In this document: in pieces, positions 48,270 to 55,724 of the stretch | Layout of the letters: each line of letters opens with the position of its first letter | Numbering within the stretch: position 1 is the stretch's first letter | DNA from: a virus | Virus record (IMG/VR): IMGVR_UViG_3300015371_000026 | Span: 1 to 64,000 of that record | DNA: 64,000 bases | Reading direction: 5' to 3' (one strand) | The notes under the pieces: model-generated | The model's database searches: none | Seen by the model: only the letters and a program-made list of their open reading frames with translations | What the model was told of the DNA's origin: nothing | Program-made: the position numbers and the translations under genes

Positions 48270-48970
48270 GTCACTCCCACCTCCTCGGGTTCGTCGAGCG
48301 TCCGGTCTTCACCGGCGCGCACGACCTTGACCAGCCGGAGCCCGCGCTCCTCGAGCGCGTCCAGCTCCTCCTCGCTCTCGTCGCCCTTGACGACGTACTC
48401 GACCGCCGTCGGCATGAAGAACGTGATCACGCCGGGTGACTCGGTGTAGCCAGTGCCTCTGCATGCCTCGCAAGCGGGGTCTGGCAGCTCTGCACCGAAC
48501 TCGTGGCGCGGGCAGTGACACGTCTGCCGGATCGCTTTCGGATGCGCGAGCGCCACCCAGTGCTCGCCGACCTTGAAGCCGCGCGGCACCGCCGGGATGC
48601 GGCGCGAGACGCCCATGCGGGCAGCCTCGTCCATGAACTCGCGCGGCGTCTTGTAGTACGCCTCGCCGATCCAGATCAGACCAGCACGCTCGCCCTCGCT
48701 CCACTTCTCGCGAAGCATCGGGCCGCCCAGCGGGCAGATCTGGTTGTGTAGCGACGAGCCGTGATCACGCGGCCCAAGCAGCGGATCCGGCAGGATCCAC
48801 GTGAAGCCGCGCGACTGCTTCACTCCCTCGCCGCACGTCGGACAGACATGCAGCGGGATCGGCAGCAGCTCGCACGGCTCGCTCAGCTTCCCGCTGACCA
48901 TGTACAAGCCGCCGCCCTTGCGATACCCGCACCCGCGAGCACCTTCGACCGATGTGTGTACGGTCGCCAT
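48266..48970 (-). CDS. Zinc-binding hypothetical protein (234 aa)
   Basis: ATG after GGAGGTGAGCTAG. Cysteines in CGYRKGGGLY, CPTCG (about 44) and CPLGG, plus CHCPRHEF and CEACRGTGYTE, form at least two zinc-binding clusters; the middle contains GRGGxW-type WVALAHPKAIR. The overall look matches an actinophage family of unknown role. Ends with an acidic tail. Confidence 0.65.
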   Translation of the reverse strand: MATVHTSVEGARGCGYRKGGGLYMVSGKLSEPCELLPIPLHVCPTCGEGVKQSRGFTWILPDPLLGPRDHGSSLHNQICPLGGPMLREKWSEGERAGLIWIGEAYYKTPREFMDEAARMGVSRRIPAVPRGFKVGEHWVALAHPKAIRQTCHCPRHEFGAELPDPACEACRGTGYTESPGVITFFMPTAVEYVVKGDESEEELDALEERGLRLVKVVRAGEDRTLDEPEEVGVT

Positions 48971-49606
48971 CTAGCTCACCTCCATGTATGCGTTCCATCT
49001 GTCGATCGGGATTGCTGCTTTCTGACCCGCACGTGCAAGCGCTTCGTACACCTCACGCACGAAGAACTCTGCAAGGTTGCGCGGTCCTTCCCGATCGAGC
49101 ACTGGCAGGTTCGCGATCCAGAACATCTGCTCGACTGAGACGTCAATCCAGTCTTCGCCCCAGAACTCAGTCGGTTGACTCAGCAGTTCAGCGACGTACG
49201 ACGCTGAGGCCAGTTCGAGCTGAACGAAGTTACGATCAGTCTCGAACGGGTTCGGCGGATCACCGATCAACCCGGTCTGTGCGTAGAAGCGCGACCCGCC
49301 GACGTCGTACTCGTCGTCAGTACCGATCCACAGCTCAGGCTCAGAGCTTGTGAACGCGAATCGTGTTGCGTCGAGCACGCGCCCGTCTGCGAGTCGCACC
49401 CATGAGTGCTGCTGTGCAGCGCCCGAGCCGACGTTGTCGAAGTAGCTCCCGGGCGTGATCTTCCCGAGAAAGTGGCCGCGCTCGACGCGCGCACCGTCGA
49501 TCTCCTCTGCGAGCTGTGTGCTGACGCCGTGACATTGTCCCGCCCAGCGTGCACTCGAACCAGCGATCGCTTCTGCTTGCTTCATCGTTAGTTCGTCGAC
49601 GTTCAT
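48971..49606 (-). CDS. Transglutaminase/papain-like cysteine-protease-fold protein
   Basis: Cys25 in AGQCHGVS, His67 in QQHSWVRL and Asp79 in GRVLDATR occur in the order and spacing of a Cys-His-Asp triad of the transglutaminase-like fold. FLGKI and YFDNVG precede the His. About 211 residues with a helical C-terminal half. It might cleave or cross-link a host protein. Assignment rests on these motifs only. Confidence 0.55.
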   Translation of the reverse strand: MNVDELTMKQAEAIAGSSARWAGQCHGVSTQLAEEIDGARVERGHFLGKITPGSYFDNVGSGAAQQHSWVRLADGRVLDATRFAFTSSEPELWIGTDDEYDVGGSRFYAQTGLIGDPPNPFETDRNFVQLELASASYVAELLSQPTEFWGEDWIDVSVEQMFWIANLPVLDREGPRNLAEFFVREVYEALARAGQKAAIPIDRWNAYMEVS

Positions 49607-49614
49607 CTCTCACC

Positions 49615-49773
49615 TCACTTCCAGAGTCGGTACCAGAAGCCCGCTCGCGCGAGAGTCCGGCCGACCACCTTGTTCTTCGCGCGTCGAGCGATCCGCTTCG
49701 GATCACCGCTCGACAGCGCCCGCATGTCCGCGCTCAGTCGCGCGGCCTTGAACAGCGCGCTGGTCAGACTCAT
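49615..49773 (-). CDS. Small basic protein (52 aa), conserved in actinophages
   Basis: ATG at 49773 overlaps the stop region of the upstream gene. MSLTSALFKAARLSADMRALSSG, then KRIARRAKNKVVGRTLARAGFWYRLWK. I recall this kind of Arg/Lys-rich peptide ending in a WRRLW-like motif as common in actinobacteriophages; function unknown. Confidence 0.65.
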   Translation of the reverse strand: MSLTSALFKAARLSADMRALSSGDPKRIARRAKNKVVGRTLARAGFWYRLWK

Positions 49774-49988
49774 AGGACCGGCCAGCCTTCCATGACGCTC
49801 GCGATGTTGGTCTTGAGCGTGTTCTGGCAGACGCCGCAGAGATCAGCGCGCAGCGTCGTCGATCCCAGCTTCAGATGGACGACGTTACTGATACGTACGT
49901 ACTCGCTCGACCCGCCAGCGTCCTTGACCTGCTCGAACTCCTCGCGCGGGATCTCTCGCCCGCACCTGTCACAGTTCATCGTCAACAT
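49770..49988 (-). CDS. Small zinc-ribbon protein (72 aa)
   Basis: Start set at ATG 49988, with GGGAGGCGAG upstream (a longer frame from 50009 starts inside this site). CDRCGREI (residues 6-13) and CGVC (about 51-54) make a four-Cys zinc ribbon. Overlaps the upstream gene by a few bases. Confidence 0.65.
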   Translation of the reverse strand: MLTMNCDRCGREIPREEFEQVKDAGGSSEYVRISNVVHLKLGSTTLRADLCGVCQNTLKTNIASVMEGWPVL

Positions 49989-50167
49989 CTCTGTCTCGCC
50001 TCCCAGCACCTAATGCACTCGCGCTCGCGACGATGCGGCTGACGGGCGACCAGCAACGGTCGACCGTCCTGATCCTCTACGTCGCCGCAGACGTCACAGC
50101 GCCCGAAGTAGTACTGCGTCGCGTTGCGCTTCCACGCTTCGCGCGCAGCGAGTTCGACTGCGGACAT
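49982..50167 (-). CDS. Small zinc-ribbon protein (61 aa)
   Basis: ATG at 50167 preceded by GGAGGTGAGAAGG. CDVCGD (24-29) and CIRC (53-56) form a zinc ribbon with a basic RQPHRRERE segment between. Adjacent to another zinc-ribbon gene. Longer upstream frame is a shadow. Confidence 0.65.
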   Translation of the reverse strand: MSAVELAAREAWKRNATQYYFGRCDVCGDVEDQDGRPLLVARQPHRRERECIRCWEARQRC

Positions 50168-50208
50168 CCTTCTCACCTCCGTACGACATTTTACCAGACG
50201 CGTACGCG

Positions 50209-50982
50209 TTAGCTGTCGGCGTACGTCTTGCGTACCTCGTCCCAGTGGACTACGCCGAGCAGTTTTCGCACCGTCTCGCGCGTCGTCGGCCAGCCGCGCT
50301 CGCGCAGCTCGTCCTTCAGCGCCAGGTACTCGTCCACGGTTGGGAAGTGGCCTAGCCTCTCGCGCGCGTACGCGAGAGCGCTGAGCGCGTCCTCGCGCGA
50401 GTAGCGTCGCCACGCGTCCGGGAGCGGGACGCCAGCCTCGCTGCAGTAGCGCTCCCAGCTCCCGAACCGGCGCACGACGATCTCGCGCATCGGTCGCAGC
50501 CCGCGTCGATCCCACTCGTTCAGCGTCGGCGTGTGCCCGAGTCGTAGCCGCTCGACGCGTAGTCGACCGAGCATCTCCTCGCGCGAGTAACGCAGCCGGC
50601 GCTCTGAGCGTCCCGACTCTTGGTGATCGGGCTGGATGCAGTTCACCTCTCCGCACGTCGGCCAGACGTCGATCGCTCGCGACAGCTTGATCTTCGTCTC
50701 GTGCTCGAACAGCCACCTGCGCGGGACGCGCGAGCGTCCGTCGTTACGCACGAACGTGCTCGGCCCGCGCCAGTACAGATGGAGATCCGGCCCCTGGATC
50801 GTCCAGGCGCGGAAGCGCTCCTCCTCGTTACGGATACGCGTCTCTAACGAGTCGGGGTCGCGACCCTCCGCGACTGCCTGCCTGAACCAGTGCTCGAACA
50901 GCTGCACGCGGCGCGACTGGCCCACGGTCGGGTCGAGACTCGCCGCGCGCAGCTCCTTCAGTAGATCGAGCGACGACGTCAT
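50209..50982 (-). CDS. HNH endonuclease with two homing-endonuclease-associated repeats
   Basis: Start at ATG 50982 (ATGA overlap upstream). Residues 60-125 hold a His-Me nuclease-like region: WRGPSTFVRNDGRSRVPRRWLFEH, then Cys110, Cys115 and His120 in CGEVNCIQPDHQ. Residues 132-184 (YSREEMLGRLRVERLRLGHTP...RRFGSWERYCSEAGV) and 193-250 (YSREDALSALAYARERLGHFPT...) are homing-endonuclease-associated DNA-binding repeats. Probably a free-standing selfish nuclease, or one turned to a phage function. Confidence 0.72.
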   Translation of the reverse strand: MTSSLDLLKELRAASLDPTVGQSRRVQLFEHWFRQAVAEGRDPDSLETRIRNEEERFRAWTIQGPDLHLYWRGPSTFVRNDGRSRVPRRWLFEHETKIKLSRAIDVWPTCGEVNCIQPDHQESGRSERRLRYSREEMLGRLRVERLRLGHTPTLNEWDRRGLRPMREIVVRRFGSWERYCSEAGVPLPDAWRRYSREDALSALAYARERLGHFPTVDEYLALKDELRERGWPTTRETVRKLLGVVHWDEVRKTYADS

Positions 50983-51404
50983 CGCGCGAGCCCGAGCTTG
51001 TCCAGCGCGCGGCTCTCCAGCTCCGCGCGCAGCTCGGGCGACAGCTCTGACGGGTCGCCGTACAGGTAGCCGAGCGAACTCTGCTCGCCGCACGTCTCGA
51101 CGGACGTATGGGAGAGGTACCAGTCCAGCGGGCTCTCGACCTCGAGCGTCCTCAGCAGATGAAACACCGAGTAGCTCATCTTCGGGTACTCGTCGCCGCA
51201 CATGCGCTGGCGTAGCTCGGCGTTGTACGTCTCTGGCGTGAAGCCGTACTCGGCGAGCACGCGCAGCTTCCAGATCTGATGCGACCGCTCGATCAGCGGA
51301 CCGCAGTCTGCGTCGTAGCCCATCGCGTCGTACGGATCGGGCTGCGTCTCAGCCAGCCAGATTCGGCTAGCCGCCTTGCTCAGATTGTCGGTAGCACCGA
51401 ACAT
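50979..51404 (-). CDS. Hypothetical protein (141 aa)
   Basis: ATG preceded by GGAGGTGAGGTCAG. Mostly helical (LIERSHQIWKLRVLAEYGFTPETYNAELRQRM) and acidic towards the end. Not recognised. First gene after the 14-bp palindrome at 51482, in the direction of transcription. Confidence 0.55.
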   Translation of the reverse strand: MFGATDNLSKAASRIWLAETQPDPYDAMGYDADCGPLIERSHQIWKLRVLAEYGFTPETYNAELRQRMCGDEYPKMSYSVFHLLRTLEVESPLDWYLSHTSVETCGEQSSLGYLYGDPSELSPELRAELESRALDKLGLAR

Positions 51405-51481
51405 CTGACCTCACCTCCTGGTTCGAGTACGCGGATGCGCACTGAGCAACGCCCCACCGCAGGAAGGGCGCTACTCGCTAC

Positions 51482-51495
51482 GTGACCGCGGTCAC
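51482..51495. promoter_or_regulatory. Perfect 14-bp palindrome, operator candidate
   Basis: GTGACCGCGGTCAC is an exact palindrome in the about 100-bp gap between two minus-strand genes. Such a symmetric site is suited to a dimeric repressor such as an RHH or HTH protein. No clear -35/-10 pair was found next to it. Confidence 0.4.
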
Positions 51496-51503
51496 AGCTT
51501 CGT

Positions 51504-51920
51504 TCAGCAGCCAGCTCGACGCTCAGCCGCCTGTTCTGCCCACATGTCGTGCATGTCGCGCGCGTCTTCTTCCGAGAGGATTCTCGACGGGTCGACGCGC
51601 GAGAGATCGGGACGACCGCACTTCGGGCACAGCCCGCGGTTCGCCATGTCGCGCTCCATCGTGTGCATCAGCGACGCGTGGTCCTCGTCGTCGATGATGT
51701 TCTCCTGCAGCCACTCGCTATCGAACACGAGTCCCTCGCGCGACGAGCGACCGTCGTCGATCCGGTTATACAGATCCCAGAGCTGGTCGTCGTAGTCGGC
51801 GAACCCGAACAGCTGGCCGCAGCCGCTGCACGGTGTTCCGTGATCGAGGTCTCCGCCGGTTTCGAGCAGCCGTGCGTTGTACCGCTCCTCCTCGTAGTCG
51901 CGCTGTTCGTCGTTGTCCAT
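51504..51920 (-). CDS. Acidic zinc-binding protein (138 aa)
   Basis: ATG after GAGTGAGGTGAG. CSGCGQLF (about 31) and CPKCGRPD (about 98) suggest a split zinc ribbon flanking a helical, acidic middle with WDLYNRIDDGRSSREG. Role unknown. Confidence 0.6.
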   Translation of the reverse strand: MDNDEQRDYEEERYNARLLETGGDLDHGTPCSGCGQLFGFADYDDQLWDLYNRIDDGRSSREGLVFDSEWLQENIIDDEDHASLMHTMERDMANRGLCPKCGRPDLSRVDPSRILSEEDARDMHDMWAEQAAERRAGC

Positions 51921-51921
51921 C

Positions 51922-52449
51922 TCACCTCACTCCTTCCGCCAGCAGCGGGTCGACCGCCGTGGCCGTGTACATCGGACGATACGTCCCGACCGGCGCGGCG
52001 ACGCCGATCGGCCCGACCACCATCTCGTACTGGGCCTGTGCCTGCGCTGCGCTCATGCTCCAGTACGTTCGCAGCGACCAGCGCAGCATGACGACCGACC
52101 CGAGGTCGGCGTTCTGCTCGTCGTGCTCGTTGAACGCCACGTGCCAGAACTCGTGGTACAAGACGCGCGCTGCCGTCGCCCAGGACAACTGCATGCGCGG
52201 GTCGATGTCACCTGGCTTCCCGTGAAGCAGAAGATCAGCCGCCCATCCCGCGAGCGTGATTCCCTGCTTCCGGTCGCCTGCGTACGCGCAGCTGTTGTCG
52301 TAGCTCCACGTGTACACGGGCATGTCCAGCGGCAGTTTCGCTTCGAGCGCGGGCGACTCGACGCGCCCGTACTCATCTGCGTGTGCAGCCTGTACGCCGC
52401 CAGCGAGTGCGAGCGCGACGACGCAGCCGATGACGAGTAGCTTCGTCAT
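51922..52449 (-). CDS. Secreted HExxH zinc metallopeptidase-like protein (175 aa)
   Basis: Start set at the ATG with GAGGTGAGAGAG upstream. Residues 1-24 are a classical signal peptide (MTKLLVIGCVVALALAGGVQ) with cleavage expected after AHA. The body has ARVLYHEFWHVAFNEHDEQNADL, where HEFWH is a zinc HExxH motif. The protein would act outside the cell or in the envelope. Rest of the sequence not recognised. Confidence 0.65.
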   Translation of the reverse strand: MTKLLVIGCVVALALAGGVQAAHADEYGRVESPALEAKLPLDMPVYTWSYDNSCAYAGDRKQGITLAGWAADLLLHGKPGDIDPRMQLSWATAARVLYHEFWHVAFNEHDEQNADLGSVVMLRWSLRTYWSMSAAQAQAQYEMVVGPIGVAAPVGTYRPMYTATAVDPLLAEGVR

Positions 52450-52534
52450 CTCTCTCACCTCTTCCCTTCGGACTCATCGGTGCGGCCAAGTAGCCGCAGA
52501 CGCGCGAACGTCTCAGCGCTCGCGCGTTTCGTCC

Positions 52535-52756
52535 TTAGTAGTCCTCGTCCCAGCGCTCGCCCGCGTAGAGCGGGTCGAAGTCGCTCGGCTGGAGAACCGG
52601 ATACCGCTCGTTGATCCGCTCTTGCTCGTCCAGGCGCTCGTCCCAGTGCTTGTCGCATCGCGGGAACTGGCGACCGGTCGGCGACAGCGCCATCCTGTAC
52701 TCGACGGCGCCCTCGCAGCCCTCCGGACCGTCCAGGCATCTCAGCTGCTCATCCAT
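52535..52756 (-). CDS. Small conserved phage-type protein (73 aa)
   Basis: ATG after GGAGGTGAGCTGAG. RCLDGPEGCEGAVEYRMAL, FPRCDKHWDERL and FDPLYAGERWDEDY: I recall this pattern as widespread in actinobacteriophages. Three Cys and a His could bind zinc. Function unknown. Confidence 0.75.
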   Translation of the reverse strand: MDEQLRCLDGPEGCEGAVEYRMALSPTGRQFPRCDKHWDERLDEQERINERYPVLQPSDFDPLYAGERWDEDY

Positions 52757-52757
52757 C

Positions 52758-52901
52758 TCAGCTCACCTCCTCCGCTTCGTCCTCGTCGATCTCTCCCATG
52801 TCGAGCAGCATCGCTGCCGCCTCGTGGACGTCGTCGGCGAGACCGCCCTCGACGAGCGCGTCCGCCTTCTCCTGCGGGGTCATGTCGTCCCCGTACGCCA
52901 T
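52758..52901 (-). CDS. Small acidic protein (47 aa)
   Basis: ATG preceded by GGAGAGGTGAGAGCG. MAYGDDMTPQEKADALVEGGLADDVHEAAAMLLDMG suggests two short helices. The C-terminal EEVS* is encoded in the SD of the gene downstream. Function unknown. Confidence 0.6.
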   Translation of the reverse strand: MAYGDDMTPQEKADALVEGGLADDVHEAAAMLLDMGEIDEDEAEEVS

Positions 52902-52906
52902 CGCTC

Positions 52907-53194
52907 TCACCTCTCCTCGGGCGGGACGTACTCGTCGTCGAAGCCGTCGCGGAACCCGACAGACGCCATGCAGTCCTCGCACCACTCGGTCGGAACCGGC
53001 GCGTGTCTACGCGCCAGCGCCAGCGACTCATGGGAGCAGACCGCGCCGTGCTCGACGCAGATCGTCTCCCACCTGTTCCACGCGATTCCCTGTTCACGCG
53101 CCTCGGCCCGCTCGAAGTCGTCGACTCCGCGGTCGACGATCTGGACGAGTGTGCCAGTCTCGCGGGCGCGTCTCTCTTGAACTAGCCGCTCCAT
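52907..53194 (-). CDS. Cys/His protein (95 aa), phage-type
   Basis: ATG after GAGGTGAGAGCG. Helical start, then RWETICVEHGAVCSHESLALARRHAPVPTEWCEDC, a Cys-His set that resembles a phage family I recall, possibly zinc-binding. Ends PPEER*. About 146 bases with no clear gene or signal lie upstream (53195-53349). Confidence 0.65.
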   Translation of the reverse strand: MERLVQERRARETGTLVQIVDRGVDDFERAEAREQGIAWNRWETICVEHGAVCSHESLALARRHAPVPTEWCEDCMASVGFRDGFDDEYVPPEER

Positions 53195-53349
53195 CGCTCT
53201 CACCTCTCTCGTTGTAAGCGTCTCCCTCGTGGCCGAAGCTACCCCCGACGAACTTATTCAGGGGGCCTCTAGGGCCCGAGCGAGCCAGCTGCTGGCAGCC
53301 GTTTTCGGCCTGCTAGGCCAGGTGCACCGACTACCCCGCGCAGCCTGGC

Positions 53350-54189
53350 TCAGTCGGCGTCGAACGTCTCGACGTAGATCGGCGAGATGCCGAAGAACCG
53401 CTCTGTCTCCTCGCGTGCCCGCTCGCTACCGCCAGGAATCCCTCTGCTGTAGCGATCGCGCTTCATGAACAGCCTGTAGCCCGTCCCGAACCCGCTCGGT
53501 GTGAACGAGTACGCGCTCCCGCTCGCCAGCGTTCGCGTCACCTCCTGCTTGCGCTCCGGCGTCACCTCGAACGGGATACCCGGTACTCGCTCCGACTGCG
53601 CGAGACGCGCGCGCGCCTCGGGGATGCGCACCTCGAGGATCTGCTTGATCGTGTGATTCGCCTGCTCGATCACGTCAGCCTTCGCGATCTTGCTCGCAGA
53701 GAGCTGACGCTTCGTGTAGACGACCTTCGTCCCCGCACCGTCGGCGGAGTCCCAGACGATCGTCGTCTCGTCGGAGTACGAGTCCTTGCGGTTCTCGCCG
53801 AACTCGCGATACCCTGGCCCCTGCGTAACTGTGCCGAGCATCTTCGACTTCCCGTGGACGACGCGATCGCCTGCGCGCGGCGCGTCGATCCACTTGCGCG
53901 GGTTGTCGATGTAGAACGAGTCCTCGACGCCGTAGCGGTCGAACGTGCGCCGACCGAGCGGAGTGTCGAAGCTGACGTGCCCAGACGCGAGCGAGTAGCT
54001 GTCGCGACTGTTCGGGTAGAAGTTGATGAGGATCTCGACGTCGGGCGAAGTGAGCGCCAGCACCTTGAACGCTGGCATCCAGTTCGTCTTCGGCTCGACT
54101 CGTACCTCACGCTCGAACCCTTCCGGTGTCTCGATCTCGCGCAGCATGCGCGCGACCGTCGGTACTGACTGCGTCTTCTGTGCTGCCAT
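53350..54189 (-). CDS. Hypothetical protein (279 aa)
   Basis: Start at ATG 54189, preceded by GGAGGTGAGCACG. Beta-rich first half (VKVLALTSPDVEILINFYP; GHVSFDTPLGRRTFDRYG; DRVVHGKSKMLGTVTQG), helical middle, C-terminal GFGTGYRLFMKRDRYSRG. Not recognised. Single medium-sized gene within a field of tiny ones. Confidence 0.55.
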   Translation of the reverse strand: MAAQKTQSVPTVARMLREIETPEGFEREVRVEPKTNWMPAFKVLALTSPDVEILINFYPNSRDSYSLASGHVSFDTPLGRRTFDRYGVEDSFYIDNPRKWIDAPRAGDRVVHGKSKMLGTVTQGPGYREFGENRKDSYSDETTIVWDSADGAGTKVVYTKRQLSASKIAKADVIEQANHTIKQILEVRIPEARARLAQSERVPGIPFEVTPERKQEVTRTLASGSAYSFTPSGFGTGYRLFMKRDRYSRGIPGGSERAREETERFFGISPIYVETFDAD

Positions 54190-54194
54190 CGTGC

Positions 54195-54419
54195 TCACCT
54201 CCAGCTTTCTGCGTACTCGCGCGGGTAGCACCACTTCGCCGCCGCCCACGCGTAGTCGCTGATGACTTCGGCCTCAAGATGAGACCACTTCGGGTCTGCA
54301 AGCAGCTCGTCGAGCATCGCGTCTTTCGCAGCTTCGAGATCACCCGCCCGACGACCGATGTCGAGTAGACGCTCGCGATCGCCACGGTCAAGCTTCACGT
54401 ATGTCGGCAACTTCGCCAT
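54195..54419 (-). CDS. Hypothetical protein (74 aa)
   Basis: ATG after GAGGTGAGCG. MAKLPTYVKLDRGDRERLLDIGRRAGDLEAAKDAMLDELL is helical; the C-terminal DYAWAAAKWCYPREYAESWR is Trp-rich. Unknown. Confidence 0.55.
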   Translation of the reverse strand: MAKLPTYVKLDRGDRERLLDIGRRAGDLEAAKDAMLDELLADPKWSHLEAEVISDYAWAAAKWCYPREYAESWR

Positions 54420-54422
54420 CGC

Positions 54423-54785
54423 TCACCTCACTCTGTCGTGGTAGTAGACGTTCCAGCCGTCCCAGCGCACGCGGCCGTCCGTCGCCTTCTCGACTCGCCG
54501 CAGCACCTTGCGCGCAGCGTCCATCTCGCTGTACTCCGGCTCGTCGGCGTTCGCGCCCAGGCACCACATCGCGTACTCGGCCAGCACGCACGCAGCCTCG
54601 TCCGAGGGCAGCTCCAGCCGTAGGCTGTAGCCGCGCCCTCTCGTGATCCGGCGAGCCGCCAGCCAGGCGACGCGCAACTCCCGCGCGCCGCGCTCGATCT
54701 CGGGCTCGTCAGTGTACTGCTGTCCGGCCATGACGCCGGTGCCGCTGAAGTACGTCTCGAACGCTCCTGGCACGTCGATCTGCAT
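54423..54785 (-). CDS. Hypothetical protein (120 aa)
   Basis: ATG chosen at 54785 with GGTGAGTGAG upstream (GTG 54794 possible). GYSLRLELPSDEAACVLAEYAMWCLGAN and DGWNVYYHD features suggest a small alpha-beta fold. Unknown. Confidence 0.55.
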   Translation of the reverse strand: MQIDVPGAFETYFSGTGVMAGQQYTDEPEIERGARELRVAWLAARRITRGRGYSLRLELPSDEAACVLAEYAMWCLGANADEPEYSEMDAARKVLRRVEKATDGRVRWDGWNVYYHDRVR

Positions 54786-54786
54786 C

Positions 54787-54954
54787 TCACTCACCCCTCT
54801 CCTCGTCTTCGACTTCGAGTCGAACGACCAGACACTCGCCGCGCTGGCCGTGCTCGCTCGCCTCGCGATGCAGCGTGCGCACCGCCGTCTTCATGCCCTG
54901 CTCGTCTTCCGCAGTGGCGCGATCGCCGCTGACCGAATGAACGATCACGTACAT
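54787..54954 (-). CDS. Small hypothetical protein (55 aa)
   Basis: ATG at 54954 after GGAGGTGAGCACG. MYVIVHSVSGDRATAEDEQGMKTAVRTLHREASEHG then GECLVVRLEVEDEERGE; stop lies 1 base from the next ATG. Alpha-beta, not recognised. The spacing and ribosome binding site match its neighbours. Confidence 0.6.
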   Translation of the reverse strand: MYVIVHSVSGDRATAEDEQGMKTAVRTLHREASEHGQRGECLVVRLEVEDEERGE

Positions 54955-54987
54955 CGTGCTCACCTCCCTGTTGCTCGTCTTCCAGAT

Positions 54988-55033
54988 GACCCCCGATCGG
55001 AGTCGAACCGATCGTTGTCGAACCGTCGGGGTC
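54988..55033 (-). other. tRNA 3'-end-like element (T-arm + acceptor), attP candidate
   Basis: On the minus strand a T-arm-like hairpin ATCGG-TTCGACT-CCGAT is followed by GGGGGTC, which pairs with GACCCC upstream (one bulge). The 46-base element lacks D and anticodon arms. CGGTTCGAC also occurs twice within it. It lies in a short intergenic space. Phages that integrate into tRNA genes carry such 3' ends as attachment sites; it could also be a tRNA relic. Confidence 0.4.
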
Positions 55034-55044
55034 GCTGCGAGCGA

Positions 55045-55242
55045 CTAGCGCTCGCTTTCCTCAAGCTGCTGGATCTCCGCGTGCGTCTCGCGCAGCTCAG
55101 CTGCCTTGCGCTCGAACTCGTCTGCGATCGTCAGCAGGTTGTCCCCGTTGATCTCCCAGCCGAGATCTTCGCGCCAGTTGCCGCGACGCAGTACGACGAT
55201 CGCCTGGCCCATGACTGTCTCGCTCAGCGTCATCGCGATCAC
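55045..55242 (-). CDS. Small hypothetical protein (65 aa)
   Basis: GTG at 55242 overlaps the upstream stop; ATG at 55233 is an alternative with AAAGGAG at longer spacing. Beta strand GQAIVVLRRGNWREDLGWEINGD followed by a helix (LLTIADEFERKAAELRETHAEIQQLEE). Ends in TAG next to the tRNA-like element. Unknown. Confidence 0.55.
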   Translation of the reverse strand: MIAMTLSETVMGQAIVVLRRGNWREDLGWEINGDNLLTIADEFERKAAELRETHAEIQQLEESER

Positions 55243-55502
55243 TGCTCCTTTACGACGACGTGGAACTGTCGCCCGTCGCGCAGATGAACGACGAACCCGC
55301 TATCGCGAGTCATCCACGTTCCGCCCGCGTAGTTCTCGGTCGTCGCCTCTTCCAGCTCGTCGACGTCGATCGAGCTGTCGACGTCCTCGGGATGCCCGAT
55401 CGCCTTGTCGACGACCTCCTGCAGAAACATCGCGAACTCGACCTCGGTGAGCGTCTGCTCGTCCTCGTCGGGCTCGTCTTCGCGTGAGTAGAAGTCGTAC
55501 AT
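55239..55502 (-). CDS. Small acidic protein (87 aa)
   Basis: ATG at 55502 after GGAGAGGTGAGAGCG. Acidic helical start (MYDFYSREDEPDEDEQTLTE), then NYAGGTWMTRDSGFVVHLRDGRQFHVVV, a beta hairpin. Unknown; upstream extension is a shadow. Confidence 0.6.
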   Translation of the reverse strand: MYDFYSREDEPDEDEQTLTEVEFAMFLQEVVDKAIGHPEDVDSSIDVDELEEATTENYAGGTWMTRDSGFVVHLRDGRQFHVVVKEQ

Positions 55503-55507
55503 CGCTC

Positions 55508-55723
55508 TCACCTCTCCGGAATGTTGTACTGGACGTTGAACTCGTACGTCGCGCGCGCCTCTGTTAGCTCGACGCGTGACGCGATCCACACCATCTGATC
55601 GGTGCGCGTGTTGATCTCGACGAAGTACCGATACCCGGCGGCGACGACCGTCGTGATCTCGCCAGCGTCGGGCTGATCTTTCCAGTCCCAGACGATCGGG
55701 ACGATGTCGATTCGCTCGTTCAT
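55508..55723 (-). CDS. Small hypothetical protein (71 aa)
   Basis: ATG preceded by GGCGAGGTGAGCTGAG. Beta-rich (MNERIDIVPIVWDWKDQ; RYFVEINTRTDQMVWIASRVELTEA). Ends NIPER* within the SD region of the next gene. Unknown. Confidence 0.55.
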   Translation of the reverse strand: MNERIDIVPIVWDWKDQPDAGEITTVVAAGYRYFVEINTRTDQMVWIASRVELTEARATYEFNVQYNIPER

Positions 55724-55724
55724 C

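Noticed and set aside
53204-53349. Promoter or terminator in the 146-base gap
   Set aside because: I saw GGCCTGCTAGGCC and GCCAGCAGCTGGC hairpins but no T-tract or convincing -35/-10 pair, so no feature is claimed.
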